Source of the DNA: Dictyostelium firmibasis
Taxonomy: Eukaryota; Evosea; Eumycetozoa; Dictyosteliales; Dictyosteliaceae
Length of the DNA stretch: 64,000 bases
NCBI GenBank assembly: GCA_036169595.1
Contig: CM069770.1
Location: forward strand, 2,577,501-2,641,500
Direction: 5' to 3'
Under the pieces are notes generated by a model. The model worked only from the letters and a program-made list of their open reading frames with translations. It made no database searches and was not told where the DNA came from. This document shows positions 1-10,800 of the stretch, piece after piece (position 1 is the stretch's first letter; each line of letters begins with the position of its first letter). The translations under genes were made by a program, and so were the position numbers.

Positions 1-196
1 AAAAAAAAAAAAACCGTCACACTCTCAGACCACCCAAATTTTTTTTTTTTTTTGATCCAATACCATCAAAAAAAATCTAATTCGCAAAAAAAAAAAAAAA
101 TCAAAAAAAAAATCAAAAAAAAAAAAAAAAAAGTTAATTTACTAATTAATCTTTATATATATTTTTTAAAAAAATTATTAATAATAATTTTAGTTA
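1..196. other. AT-rich flank upstream of the desaturase fusion gene
   Basis: This stretch is mostly A- and T-runs, with one less biased patch near positions 14-38 containing CACACTCTCAGACCACCC. No coding sequence is visible. The bases just before the ATG at 197 read TTTTAG, which could be a 3' splice site. An upstream coding exon outside the window therefore cannot be excluded, and the protein that starts at 197 does appear to lack the N-terminus of its first domain. Confidence 0.5.
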
Positions 197-2218
197 ATGG
201 TAATTGGTAATGATTGTATTCATAAAACTTTTTCAAAAAATCCATTGGTAAATTCAATTATTGGTACAATTGTAATGTTGCCATTATTATATCCATTCCA
301 ATCTTACAAGATCTCTGAAAAGAATATTGCAGAAAAGAAATCAACAGCTGTAGCAAATGGTGAACAATTTAAAATCAATACACATACTACCACCAAATCA
401 AATCCAATTAGACAATGGGCAACTGGTAAATTCTTTTGGATTTTATCAATTATTAATTGGTCAGAGAATTATTTTTCAACAAAGAATTTATCTGATAAAA
501 AAGATAAAACCAAAGCAATTGTTTCAATTGCAATTGTTTACATTTTCGGTTTCATTTTCTTCCCAATGATGTTTAAATTTGTAGGTGTAAGTGGTTTCCT
601 TAATTATTGGTTCGCACCATGGTTAGTTTTACATTTCTTACTTTCAACCGCTTCATTATTACCATCGATTCCATTCTATGAAGAGTTACAATCAGCATCT
701 AAATTAGAAGATAAATCAGAGGTTGAAAAATATTTAGTACATATTACTTATCCACAATGGTTCGAATTTATTGTAAAGGATATTAACTTTTCATTGCCAA
801 GACAAATTGCAGTCTCAATACCACATTATAATCTTAGAAAAGCTTATAATTCATTTAAAAAGAGTTGGGGTGAATACATTTATGAATGTACTTTTGAAAC
901 CGAATTATTCAAGGAATTAATTACTCGTAGTGAAAATTTTTCAAATGAAATTTTCTCTCCATTTGATTCTGCTCCATTAGTACCAGATCAAGAGAAAAAA
1001 GCTGAATCAACCGCTGAATCCATTTCAAATGGTCGTACAAGTCGTACTGTTAAAGAGTTTTTAGCATCAATTAATTGGTTACATGTTATTATTTTAATTG
1101 GTATTCCAATGATTGGTCTCTATGGTCTCATTAATGTTGAATGTTCTTTTAAAACATTTGTTTGGTCATTTATTTATTATCATTTCACTGGTATGGGTAT
1201 TACAGCAGGTTATCATAGACTTTGGGCTCATAAAGCTTATAGTGCAGTATTACCAGTTCGTATTATCTTATTGCTTTTTGGTGCAGGTGCTGTTGAAGGT
1301 TCATGTCGTTGGTGGTCTAGAGATCATCGTGCTCATCATCGTTATATTGATACAGATAAAGATCCATACTCTGCTTCATTAGGTTTCTGGCATTCTCATT
1401 TCGTTTGGTTAATGTTTAAACAAGATCCAAAGAAAATTGGTAGAGCAAACATTGATGATCTTAATGCTGATCCATGGGTAATGTGGCAACATAAACATTA
1501 CATTAAAATCGCAACTTTTATGGGTCTCGTTTTCCCAACATTAGTAGCTGGTTTGGGTTGGGGTGATTGGGCTGGTGGTTATTTCTATTCTGGTGTACTT
1601 CGTTTAGTTACTGTTCAACATTCAACCTTTTTGGTAAATTCATTGGCTCACTATTTAGGTGATTCCCCATACGATGATGAACATTCTCCAAAAGATTCAG
1701 TTATAACTGCTGTCTTAACATTTGGTGAAGGTTATCATAATTTCCATCATGAATTCCCAAATGACTATAGAAATGCTTATAAATTCTATCAATACGATCC
1801 AACTAAATGGTTGATCACTGCAATGTATTATTTGGGTTTGGCTTATGACTTGAAAACTTTCTCAAAAAATGAAATTGAAAAAGGTATGATTCAAATGCAT
1901 CAAAAACATTTAGACGCTAAAAAAGAAAGCATCTATTGGGGAATTAAAAAAGAAGATTTACCATCAATGACATTGGATGAATTTAATAATTTGGTTCAAA
2001 AGGATGATAGAAAATTAATGATTATCAATAAAACAGTTTTGGATGTTGAATCTTTCATTAATGACCATCCAGGTGGTTTGGCTTATATTAAAATGGGTTT
2101 GGGTAAAGATGCCACTTCAATGTTTACTGGTGAAGTTTATAATCATTCAAATGCTGCTAAAAATTTATTATGTCAATTTTCAATAGCTAAAATTTTAGAT
2201 GATAAAAAACAACAATAA
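197..2218 (+). CDS. Desaturase fusion: degenerate omega-6 desaturase-like half, delta-9 acyl-CoA desaturase, cytochrome b5
   Basis: A 673-residue membrane protein, predicted to introduce a double bond into fatty acyl-CoA at the ER. Residues about 290-560 are a delta-9 (stearoyl-CoA type) desaturase with all three histidine boxes: YHRLWAHK near 338, HRAHHRY near 376 and GYHNFHH near 514. Residues about 590-670 are a cytochrome b5 domain with HPGG near 623 and a second haem-ligand candidate His near 649. This order (desaturase, then b5) is also that of yeast Ole1. The first 280 residues are unusual. They align with cyanobacterial/plastid-type omega-6 desaturases (LPLLYPF, SIPHYNLRKAY, SWGEYIYE) but nearly all metal-ligand histidines are replaced: NDCIH for HDCGH, SLPRQ for HVPHH, and no HDHHH or HHTAPH. 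The omega-6 part starts almost at its first box, so about 85 usual N-terminal residues are missing or lie in an unseen exon. The delta-9/b5 call is firm. The dead-domain reading is inference from motif comparison. Confidence 0.9.
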   Translation: MVIGNDCIHKTFSKNPLVNSIIGTIVMLPLLYPFQSYKISEKNIAEKKSTAVANGEQFKINTHTTTKSNPIRQWATGKFFWILSIINWSENYFSTKNLSDKKDKTKAIVSIAIVYIFGFIFFPMMFKFVGVSGFLNYWFAPWLVLHFLLSTASLLPSIPFYEELQSASKLEDKSEVEKYLVHITYPQWFEFIVKDINFSLPRQIAVSIPHYNLRKAYNSFKKSWGEYIYECTFETELFKELITRSENFSNEIFSPFDSAPLVPDQEKKAESTAESISNGRTSRTVKEFLASINWLHVIILIGIPMIGLYGLINVECSFKTFVWSFIYYHFTGMGITAGYHRLWAHKAYSAVLPVRIILLLFGAGAVEGSCRWWSRDHRAHHRYIDTDKDPYSASLGFWHSHFVWLMFKQDPKKIGRANIDDLNADPWVMWQHKHYIKIATFMGLVFPTLVAGLGWGDWAGGYFYSGVLRLVTVQHSTFLVNSLAHYLGDSPYDDEHSPKDSVITAVLTFGEGYHNFHHEFPNDYRNAYKFYQYDPTKWLITAMYYLGLAYDLKTFSKNEIEKGMIQMHQKHLDAKKESIYWGIKKEDLPSMTLDEFNNLVQKDDRKLMIINKTVLDVESFINDHPGGLAYIKMGLGKDATSMFTGEVYNHSNAAKNLLCQFSIAKILDDKKQQ

Positions 2219-2868
2219 TCAAACAAAACAAAAAAAACCATTTAAAATTAGAAAAAAAAAAAAAAAAAAAACTAATTTTAAATTAATTAAATTTATAATA
2301 TTTTAATATTATAAAATTTAGTTCATTCAAATACAATTGCTTTATATATATATTTCAAACAAAATTTTTTATTTCTTTCTTTTTTTTTTTTTTTAAATTT
2401 TTTTTTTCATTTATTTAAAAATTTAATAATAAAAAATACTTTTTTATTTCCTTAAATCAATATCGTAATCATATAATTTTTTTATTTTTTTATTTTTTTA
2501 TTTTTTTTTTTTTCAAAAATTTATAATTTAATTATTAATTATAATAGAGTTATTGTTTTATATTTTTACTATTTAAAATTAAAAACCAATATTGGTAATT
2601 TATCATCAAGTTTTATTTTTATTTTATTTGGTTTTTAAAATTTAATTTATTTTAAAAATTTTATATTTACCCGTTTTAATTTTATAGAAATTCTTCAAAA
2701 ATTTTATATTTACCCGTTCTAATTTTATTTTTTTAAATTTATTTCTTTTTTTTTGGTTTTTAAATTTTTAGTTGTTAAAAAAAAAAAAAGTATAAAATGA
2801 TATCCTTTTTTAATTTTTTTTTTTTAATTTTTTAGTTATAATTTCTACCATATTAAATTAAACAAATA
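2219..2868. other. Intergenic, AT-rich
   Basis: The stretch contains A/T homopolymers and a short direct repeat: AAAATTTTATATTTACCCGTT occurs in near-identical form around 2656 and 2697 (last bases differ). No ORF, tRNA-like structure or other gene was seen. Confidence 0.5.
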
Positions 2869-3345
2869 ATGTCAGTTCTATATTCACCAATAAGAGACCA
2901 AACCCAAGAAATTCAATTGCATGATCTAGACAAAAATAGTGATGAGTACCGTTTTGTTGCTGGTAATTTCAATAAAACTGTTAGTTGTCCTGTAAAATTA
3001 ATTCAAGTAGTTTATAATAAAAAACTCTGGGACAATTATTTTAAACAAATTTCAAAATCAAATTCTTCCTCAGTTCATGAAGTTTTCGCATTTCACGGTA
3101 CAAGAAAAAATGATCCAAGTTTAATTTATACCCATGGGTTGTTAAAAGAAAGAACGGTAGGAGGTCTCTACTTTGCAGCTAATTCAAATACATCAAATGG
3201 CTTCCTTCATAAAATGGTCATTCCTCCATTTAATAATCAAATTTTTATGTGTAGAATATTGGTTCCACTCAGTCAAGTTACCTCACAGATTCATGTTATC
3301 AAAAATAATCTAGATCACTATCCTCAATATTTAATTTCATATTAA
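2869..3345 (+). CDS. Small PARP-like ADP-ribosyltransferase (catalytic domain only)
   Basis: A 158-residue intronless ORF that looks like a stripped-down PARP catalytic domain. Residues 26-60 resemble the first PARP strand and helix (LIQVVYNKKLWDNYF). FHGT at 75-78 supplies the NAD-binding histidine (H76), GGLYFAANS at 99-107 supplies the tyrosine (Y101), and the protein ends in YPQYLISY, like the YPEYLITF end of PARP14-type enzymes. The triad would then be H-Y-L rather than H-Y-E, which in known PARPs goes with mono-ADP-ribosylation or no activity. There is no zinc finger, WWE, macro or regulatory helical domain. At 158 residues it is shorter than typical PARP catalytic domains (about 200), mainly in the segment between the tyrosine and the C-terminal strand. 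The family call rests on motifs alone. Activity is unknown. Confidence 0.65.
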   Translation: MSVLYSPIRDQTQEIQLHDLDKNSDEYRFVAGNFNKTVSCPVKLIQVVYNKKLWDNYFKQISKSNSSSVHEVFAFHGTRKNDPSLIYTHGLLKERTVGGLYFAANSNTSNGFLHKMVIPPFNNQIFMCRILVPLSQVTSQIHVIKNNLDHYPQYLISY

Positions 3346-3961
3346 AACTTTATTTTTCTTTATAATTTGTATATTTATAGAATTTTAATTTTAAGAAATT
3401 TTTTTTTTTAATTAGAATAAAAAAAAAAAAAAAAAAATTTAAAAAAAATTTTAATCTTTTTTTTATTATTATAAATCCAAATTTGTCAACACAAAGGTTA
3501 ATTTTATATATTTATATTAATAAAATGTGAGATTTTTTTAAAATCAAAAAAAATTATAAATATTTTTTTTTTTTCAAACAAAATTTAATATATCACAAAC
3601 CATCACACTTAAAATTTTATTCAATTGTTATAATAATGAAAAAAATTATTATTTTTGCAGTGTGAAGTGTGTGATCTGTTGGATTTTTTTTTTTTAAATA
3701 TTGATTACCTTCTAATTTTGGAATTCTATATTTAATATTATATTCAAGTTTTGATAACTTTTAATTGAAATAGATAAGTTCCCAAATGGGTTATTTATTA
3801 TCTTAATTATTATTTATATTATCTGAAAAATTATTTTAACTTTTTTTTTTTTTTTTTTTTTATTTTTTGGTGAAAATTTTATTTTTGTAGTTTGTATTTA
3901 AACAAATAAAATTTTTTTTTTTTTTCATTTCAAATTATATTAAGAAATAAATATAAACAAA
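3346..3961. other. Intergenic region upstream of the LPMO gene, with a weak inverted repeat
   Basis: AT-rich DNA with no ORF. An imperfect inverted repeat pairs ATCACACTT (3602-3610) with AAGTGTGTGAT (3665-3675). A short palindrome, CCCAAATGGG, lies near 3781. These are the only non-homopolymer features in the promoter region of the gene starting at 3962. Confidence 0.35.
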
Positions 3962-4762
3962 ATGTTAATTTCCAAATATTTACTATTATCATTAATTTCA
4001 ATGATTTCAATTTCTTTGATTAATTCTCATGGGTATGCTATTTATCCAATGGCTCGTCAACAAAAGTAATTAAAATTTTTATTTCCTTTTTATTTGTTTT
4101 TTTTTTTATATTATTATTAATTTGTTTTATTCTTAAAAATAAATTTTAGATGCCCAAAAGATGGACTTTGGTGGCCAGAAGATGGATCAGGTATAACTGA
4201 TACTGCATGTCGTTCTGCTTTTCAATTTGTAAAAGCTAAAGGAAATAATCCACAATATCAATTTTATCAATCCAATGAATATTCGGTTTTAATTCCAAAT
4301 TATTCTCAAGGATTAAGTGCTTTAAAAGCTGCTGTACCATCCTCATTATGCTCAGCATATGCAACATTATCTTCAAATGATAAGAGTGGTATGTCGGTTG
4401 TTGCACCTTGGACACCAACAATTATTCCAACTATTGCTAATGCAGTAAATGTAAGTTTTACTTATAAGTTTTGTGCAACTGCCGCTCATGAACCAAATTT
4501 TTGGGAATTTTATGTTACTAAACCAGGTTTTAACCCATCAAAAACTCCATTGACATGGGATAATTTAACCCTATTCCAAAGATTCCCAAACACACCAAGT
4601 GTTTTAATGAGTGATCCATCATGTTCATCAACAAAGGGTTATGTTTTTAATTTAACAATGCCAACTCGTTTCTCTAATTCAATTTTATTAATGCGTTGGC
4701 AAAGAGATGATGCAGCTGGTGAATGTTTTATTAATTGTAGTGATTTTAAATGTGTTGCTTAA
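3962..4762 (+). CDS. Secreted AA10-like lytic polysaccharide monooxygenase (chitin-binding type)
   Basis: Two exons, 3962-4065 and 4150-4762 (intron GTAATT..TTTTAG), giving 238 residues. The first exon encodes a signal peptide of about 22 residues, and the predicted mature protein begins with HGYAIYPMARQ. An N-terminal histidine after cleavage is the hallmark of the copper histidine brace in lytic polysaccharide monooxygenases. The next segment (CPKDGLWWPEDGSG, then CR.AF) and a second histidine in AAHEPNFWEFYVTK match the AA10/chitin-binding 3 pattern. Several cysteines suggest disulfides. There is no additional carbohydrate-binding module. The likely role is oxidative cleavage of chitin or cellulose outside the cell, for example in bacterial or fungal prey or in the organism's own walls. 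The substrate cannot be read from the sequence. The intron was missed by simple ORF finding but is supported by frame and motif continuity. Confidence 0.85.
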
Positions 4763-4908
4763 AAAAAAAAAAAAAAAAAGAAAGAAAATTTACTATTTTA
4801 ATTTTTTTAAAAAAAAAATAATTTGGAATTTGTTTCTTAAAATGTAATATATTTTTTTAAATAAATATTATTTTATTATTGTAAAAGATCATATCTTATA
4901 ATTTTTTT

Positions 4909-6417
4909 TTAAATAAATGATAAATCTATACCGGATGGCAATGACTTTAAATCTAATAATTCAGATTTATATAATGTTGAAATTACTAAAGTTTTACAAG
5001 ATTGTGGTATAACATTATTTGTAATTGGATGATTTTGAAATTGTGTACTAAGGGTAATTTTTTTACACCCATTTGGAATTGAAAATGGTTCGATTGGAGC
5101 ATTAAAAAATAGAAATTCTAAAGTTTCAAGTGATAATGGTAAAATACCAATAGTTAAAGGTGATTTATCTCTATTACTATAAACTAAATGTTTAATATTA
5201 TTCGGAAATGTACCAGGTTCTATTTTTTGATTAAATTCTCTACCAAGTTGTAAAAAGGTTAATGATGATGGTAAAGAATTTTGTTGAAAACTTTTATTGA
5301 AATAATAACCAAATGTTAATCTTTCAATACCTTGATTCAAAACGAATGGTTTTATTTCTTTATTGAAATGTGTACCAAAAGTTAATGATTTTATTGATTT
5401 GAATGTATTCAATTCAATTGGTGAATCAAATTCATTACCAAATATAATCTCTGTTACATTATCTATTGAATTTGGTAATAGTGGTTTATTATATTTAAAA
5501 GGGAATTGGATTTTTTTTAAAGATTTTGGAAATCCTTTAATTTCTTCATTAAAGTAGTCTGAAAATATTAATTCTTCTAAATTGTTTAATTTCGAAATAC
5601 TAATTGGTCTTGTTTGAGATAAACCAAATTTTAAAACCTTTAAACTTTTAGGTAAAATATTGCATCCATTATCTTCATCATTATCATCACCATCACCATC
5701 TTTTACATATTGATCGAATTGTTCACCAAATGTTAAACTTGTTAAATTCTTTGGTAAATCACCTTTTTTAATTGGAAAATTATAAATTGAGGATAGTAAT
5801 AAAGTTCGAAGTGAGTCTGGTAATATACCTTTATTTAATTTAATATTATACCTTCCACCTAAATCTAAATATGTTAAAGAGTTTGGAAATGCTCCAATTT
5901 TTATAACATTATTAAAAGATGAAACATAAAAAGTGGAAAATTCTATTCTATTAACTTTATTTGGAATTGTATTAACTTCAATTACTTTATTAAATGAACC
6001 ACCGAAATTAATCTCTTTTAAATTCTTTGGTAAAACATCTTTTTCAATAATATGATTATATGATGAACCCAAACAGAGATACATAATTGAATTTGGTAAT
6101 ACTTTTGGATCTAATATTGTTTTAAAATCATTACTAAATTTTAATTTCGAACATGTATCAGGAATATCACCATTTTCTAATTTCTCATTAAATTTATCTT
6201 CAAATGAAATTGATCTAATATATTCTCTATGTTTATGTTCTCTTAAATCTTTTAGGTAATTAATCTTTTGATGATCATATTTTGATATTAAAATTGCATC
6301 ATTCCATATCTTTTTCTTTAATACTATATTTCTCCAAATTTTAAAAAATAATACAGAATTATCATTATCATTTAATTGTTTAAAAATTATAAATTCATTG
6401 TATCTTGATAATATCAT
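4909..6417 (-). CDS. FNIP repeat-containing protein
   Basis: Intronless, 502 residues. From about residue 110 to 480 the protein is built of roughly 21-22-residue repeats with the pattern (L/I)xFGxxFNxxIxxGxLPxSLxxLxF (for example FGGSFNKVI, LTFGTHFNKEI, LQLGREFNQKI). This is the FNIP/IP22 repeat that is greatly expanded in Dictyostelium and resembles leucine-rich repeats. The N-terminal 45 residues (FKIWRNIVLKKKIW) look like the F-box-like start seen in many members. The start ATG at 6417 follows a long T-rich leader. The molecular function of the family is unknown. A role as a ubiquitin-ligase adaptor is only an inference from the F-box-like N-terminus. A second member lies at 15222-17045 on the same strand. 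Confidence 0.85.
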   Translation of the reverse strand: MILSRYNEFIIFKQLNDNDNSVLFFKIWRNIVLKKKIWNDAILISKYDHQKINYLKDLREHKHREYIRSISFEDKFNEKLENGDIPDTCSKLKFSNDFKTILDPKVLPNSIMYLCLGSSYNHIIEKDVLPKNLKEINFGGSFNKVIEVNTIPNKVNRIEFSTFYVSSFNNVIKIGAFPNSLTYLDLGGRYNIKLNKGILPDSLRTLLLSSIYNFPIKKGDLPKNLTSLTFGEQFDQYVKDGDGDDNDEDNGCNILPKSLKVLKFGLSQTRPISISKLNNLEELIFSDYFNEEIKGFPKSLKKIQFPFKYNKPLLPNSIDNVTEIIFGNEFDSPIELNTFKSIKSLTFGTHFNKEIKPFVLNQGIERLTFGYYFNKSFQQNSLPSSLTFLQLGREFNQKIEPGTFPNNIKHLVYSNRDKSPLTIGILPLSLETLEFLFFNAPIEPFSIPNGCKKITLSTQFQNHPITNNVIPQSCKTLVISTLYKSELLDLKSLPSGIDLSFI

Positions 6418-6596
6418 TTTTTTTTTTTATTTTTTTATTTTTTTATTTTTTTTTTATATAAAAAAAATTAATAAAAAAAAAATTAATAAAAAAAAAAAAT
6501 TAAAAAAATTAAAAAAAGATTAATAAAAATAAAAAAAATAAAAAAATTTATATATTTTAATTAAAAAAAAATTGTTTTATTGAGAAAAAATATGGA

Positions 6597-6637
<41 letters not shown>

Positions 6638-6831
6638 TTTTCTGATCAAAGATATTTTAATTAAAAAAAATTAAAAATAAAATTAAAGTGAAAATACATT
6701 TTTAATTTAAATGAACACAAAAATAGAGAGAGCTGTTATCGTATGTATTTGGTGATACGTTGTATTGACACCCAGACTTTTTCAAAAAAATATAAAAAAA
6801 TAAAAAAATTAAAATTCAAAATTTTTTTTAT

Positions 6832-6865
<34 letters not shown>

Positions 6866-7277
6866 AAAATTTTATTTTTTAAAATTAAAAAATACTATTA
6901 TTTTTATTTATAAATAAATAACCTTCCCACTTAACAATCAAAAGAAATACAATTTTTAATCTTTGTTTTGGTTTTTTTTATTTTTATTTTTTCTTATTTA
7001 CTTTTTAGATTTATATAAAAAAAAAAAAAAAAAACAAAAAAAGAAAAATAAAAAGAAAAAGGGAATTGGGAACAACATTTTTAAATAATTAATAATTTTT
7101 TTTTTTATTTTTACCCACCCCCACCACACCACTACGATAGATGAAATTGATTTTTTAAAATTTAAATTTTATCGTCTATTTATTTTATATTTATTTAATA
7201 TATATATATATTTTTTTTATTTTGTGTATTTTTTTTTTTTTTTGAGAAGAAAAAAAATAAATCAATAAAATAAAAGA
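6418..7277. other. Divergent intergenic region between the FNIP and Arf-GEF genes
   Basis: Long A/T homopolymers, with two less biased patches: one near 6724-6778 (GCTGTTATCGTATGTATTTG, followed by GTGATACG, a weak self-complementary pair) and one near 7112-7140 (CCCACCCCCACCACACC). The second lies 140 bp upstream of the Arf-GEF start and may be a promoter element. No ORF was seen. Confidence 0.35.
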
Positions 7278-7860
7278 ATGTTATCAACACAACAAACAAA
7301 TGATAACAATAATAATAATACACAGCCAACACCAGTACCAGTGACTTCTCCACCACCTACAACAACAACAACAACAACAACACAGCAACAACAACAACAA
7401 CAACAACAACAACCAACAACACCACCAACACCAACAACCATACAAACACCAACAACTCCAACAACTCCAACAACAGCAGCACCACCAACAACAGTAGCAC
7501 CTCCAAATATTATACAACCACCAACACAACAAAACAATAATGGTAATAATACACCACCATCGACACCAGAATCGTTAACGATTCTAGTAAATAAATATTT
7601 GAATAAAACTCTTAGCGATTGCTCAAAGAAACAACAATCTATAAAAGACGAGGTTAAAATAATATTAGAGTATTTAAAAGCAAATCCAACTCTTCTCACA
7701 AAGAATGAATCGTTTACATCACCATCATTAAGATTAAATCCACAATGGACTAAATTCATCGACCATTTAGCAACAATCTATAAATTTGCTTTTGAATCTA
7801 AAAGTTCAAAATTAATTGTATCATCTGTTGATTTTATTGAGGTAAGTTTATAGTTATAAA

Positions 7861-7891
<31 letters not shown>

Positions 7892-10800
7892 TAATAATAA
7901 TTTTTATGTAATAATTTGTTATTATTTAGAAATTAATTTCAGGTAGTTATATTTTAAGTGGTATGATTGATGAAAATAATAAGATTATAGTTGATAAATT
8001 TATAGAACCAACATTGTATCATTGTGCAGATATTTCAGATGAGATGACATTAGTTCAAATTACAAAATTAGTTCATACAGCAGCATCAAAATTCCACAGA
8101 CAAACACTATTATATAGTTTTAAAACTTTATTCTATATTAACATCAATAGTAAACCATCTTCTAATTTAGCAATTGCTTCAAAGACTTCAATCACTCAAA
8201 TCATAAATCGTACTTTTAAAAGTTTTAAAACTAAACCAAACAATCCAAATACTACCACACCAACAAAACAACCACAACAACAATTACAAAATGTATCACC
8301 ACCATCATCACAACCTTCTAATAATAGTCCAATTCCAATTTCTTTCACAGATTTACAATCACCACCACAAACTCCAAATCCAAATCCAACAACACCAAAA
8401 GAGCAAGTTACCGATGATTCTGTAAATAAACCAATCGACTCACAAGTACCTGTACCAGTACCAGCTCCTGTAGTTCCATCAACTGTAACAACAACTGCAA
8501 CAACAACAATAAATAATCAAGAACATGAGTTAAATCTAAAAGATTCAATATACTTATTTAGATTATTATGTGATTTGTCATTAAAAGATATTTCAGAGTA
8601 TGTATTATTTTTATTATTTATTTAATTATATAAAGAAATATCATATTAATTTTTAATTTTTAATTTTAATTTTAAAAAAAAAAGTTATGATTCACCAGAA
8701 GTTAAAGTTAGAATATTTTCATTGGAACTAATATCAAATATATTTGATGATTACGGTAGATTTATTAAACATTATCCAAGTTTTATAAATTATGAAATTC
8801 GTGAAGGATTATTCCCATCTGTTTTGAATTCAGGATTTTCATCACATAGTACAATCTTTAGATTATCATTGACATTATTTTTATCGATGGTCGTTCATTA
8901 TAGGGACTATTTACGTGATCCAATCGGTCAATACTTTACTTTGATTGTATTAAGAGTATTGGAGAGTTCAACGTCTACATTACAACAACGTTGGATGGTA
9001 TTACAAGTTTTAGCAAGAATTTGTGAGAACTATCAGATTCTAGTGGATTTCTATATAAACTATGATTGTAATTTAAGCTCAAAAGATATCTTTCAAAAGA
9101 CCATTGAAAATCTATCAAAGATAGCTCAATTGATCATTCAAGAGAATAAAATTAATGATTTAAAGGTGAAGAATGCTGCATTGGAGTGTTTGACATCATT
9201 GGCAAAAGCATTGTCAGAGGGTATCAATCTACAAAAGGAGAATCTTCAATTGAAACTCTCACAAATTCCACAGGATAATAAATTCATAAAGCAAAAGGAA
9301 TTTAAATTACTCATTGAAGAGGGTAAGAGAAAGTTTAAAATGTCACCAAAACGTGGTGTTGAATTCTTTTACAAGATTGGTGCTACTGAAAGAGATCCTG
9401 CTAAATGTGCAAAATTCTTAAGAGAGACTGAAGGTTTAGATAAAGTTTCACTTGGTATCTATATTTCAGAGAGAGAGGATTTTAATATAGCCGTTTTAAA
9501 TCATTATACAGAGTTATTCAATTTCAGTGGTTTCACTTTGGATGGTGCATTACGTTTCTATCTATCACATTTTAGATTAGTTGGTGAGGCTCAAAAAGTA
9601 GATAGATTAATGGAAGTCTTCTCAAAGAAATATTTCGATGATAATGATGCAACTGAAACTGGAGGTACTAATATCATCGTCAATAAAGACTCGGTTTTCA
9701 TTTTAGCTTTCGCTACCATTATGTTGGCAACCGATTTACATAGTAGTTCAATTAAAAATCATATGTCAAAACAACAATGGCTAAAAATGAACTCTAAAAA
9801 TAATGGTGGTGCTGATTATGACGAACAATTTTTATTAGGAATTTATGATCGTATATCTTCTGAACCTTTGAAATTAAAAGAGGATGATTCACCTCAAGTT
9901 GGTAGCGGTGATGGTAGTCCAGATGATTTTTCTATCAAAATTAAAAATAGTTTCCCAATAGATGATCCACCAAATAAAGGTCAATTTCAAAAGTTACCAT
10001 TCGATCATGGTAATCTTTTAGAGAATTTAAAGTTTATGATGGATGTAAGTTGGACACCAATATTAGCAGCTCTATCAACTGTTTTGGAGAATACTGAAGA
10101 TCCAAAGATAATACAAGTTTGTTTGGAAGGCTTCAAATATTCAAATAATTTATTATGTTTATTACAAATGACAATGGAACGTGAAGCTTTTATCTCTTCA
10201 TTATCAAACTTTACAATCTCTGAAAAGAGTAAAGAATTGAAACAAAAGAATATGGATTCATTACAAAAATTAATTTTAATTGCTCGTATCGATGGTGATC
10301 ATTTGGAAAAATCTTGGTTACCAGTTTTAAAATCAATTTCTTTCTTAGAGAGATTAAGAGTGTCATATTTAGGTGTTGAACAACAACAACAATCATCACA
10401 ACAATCAAATTTACAACAACAACAACAACCAAATTCACAACAACAATCAAATTTACAACCAAATATACAACAACAACAATCAAATATACAGCAACAACAA
10501 CAATCAAATATACAACAGCAACTTGATGGTAGTAGTAGTAATTCAAGTGGAACAGTTAATTTAAATTCATCATTTAGTGGTATACAAATTGGTAATAATT
10601 CAAATAATAATACAGGTAATAATACACCAACACAATCAAGTTTAAATACAACGATTCAATTACCACCAAAGAGATCTATTAGTACAACAGAATTCTTTTT
10701 GGGTGTTAAAACTCATCAAAGAAGTAATTCTAATTTACCATCTATCGAAGGAATTAATATTGATCAAGTTTCAAAAGAATTGGAAACTGCCAATCATTTA

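Noticed and set aside
197-2218. Bacterial horizontal transfer of the desaturase fusion
   Set aside because: The omega-6 half resembles cyanobacterial/plastid enzymes, but codon use and composition match the host, and the delta-9/b5 half is typical of eukaryotes. An ancient origin cannot be distinguished here.
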